Assembly: GCF_000283155.1 (NCBI RefSeq) | Contig: NW_004454217.1 | Coordinates: 5,954,494-6,018,493, forward strand | Source: Ceratotherium simum simum | Taxonomy: Eukaryota; Chordata; Mammalia; Perissodactyla; Rhinocerotidae | DNA length: 64,000 bases | Reading direction: 5' to 3' | In this document: positions 63,831-64,000 of the stretch, in pieces | How the letters are laid out: every line of letters begins with the position of its first letter | How positions within the stretch are numbered: position 1 is the first letter of the stretch | The notes under the pieces: model-generated | The model's input: the letters and a program-made list of their open reading frames with translations, nothing else | Databases searched by the model: none | Told to the model about the DNA's origin: nothing | Translations under genes and position numbers: made by a program

Positions 63831-64000
63831 AACCAATCTACCATCGGCCTTTAGCATTCCTGCACATTCTTGCAGGGTATGCTGAGAATGAAAGGCCTTT
63901 AGGTGGCCCATTTCTCAGAGCTGTGTTTGCCACAAGCAAACCTGAGGAGTGACCTCACATCTCCTTCCAAACAAAAAGCAGTCCAAGCTCCATTAACATT

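Larger units (their letters stand above)
57889..64000 (-). other. FOXN2 5' intron (partial, continues off the window)
   Basis: This intron lies between the start exon and an unseen non-coding 5' exon. It is inferred because the start exon opens with a splice acceptor and only 14 nt of leader. It contains an ERE, a MIR and two old L1 pieces listed separately. Apart from an old L1 at its right end, about 61060-62890 shows nothing I recognise. Confidence 0.75.

Noticed and set aside
57889..64000. A FOXN2 promoter or first exon at the right end
   Set aside because: No CpG-rich block or convincing donor-bounded leader is visible. The promoter most likely lies further upstream, outside the window.

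Overview
This window is vertebrate nuclear DNA, almost certainly from a perissodactyl (a horse, rhinoceros or tapir relative). Genes are sparse and split by introns. The AT-rich sequence is packed with L1, L2, MIR, MaLR LTR and DNA-transposon fossils. It also carries at least eight copies of the tRNA-derived SINE known from horse as ERE (GGGCCGGCCC head, GTGGTTAAGT box, TTAGCTCAGGGC tail). I cannot tell which perissodactyl it is. A run of Ns (44671-44895) marks a draft-assembly gap.

One protein-coding gene is present: FOXN2, on the minus strand. Five coding exons join in frame into a 432-residue forkhead protein (57874-57338, 46597-46494, 43690-43626, 37053-36985, 35953-35430). All exons have GT donors and AG acceptors, and the phases match. 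The start exon begins with 14 nt of 5' UTR, so at least one non-coding 5' exon and the promoter lie beyond the right end. I see no CpG island in the window. A long 3' UTR probably runs from 35429 to about 31150, ending near an AATAAA at 31171-31166. It contains an ERE and a Tigger-like element.

Positions 1 to about 31150 are downstream intergenic DNA with no exon I can support. From mammalian gene order I would expect PPP1R21 further left, outside the window. The stretch holds older L1 and L2 pieces, two MaLR LTRs, a probable solo LTR and three EREs. It also holds two L1 insertions with clear target-site duplications (21061-21532, and 27281-28093 nested in an older L1).

Positions 35954-57337 are FOXN2 introns, and 57889-64000 is part of the 5' intron. 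Both carry EREs, MIRs, L2s, hAT elements and old L1s.

I found no new gene system, CRISPR array, RNA gene or unusual operon-like arrangement. The points worth checking are the FOXN2 model, lineage-specific insertions in its 3' UTR, nested retroelements, and an assembly gap whose size does not fit the SINE it interrupts.
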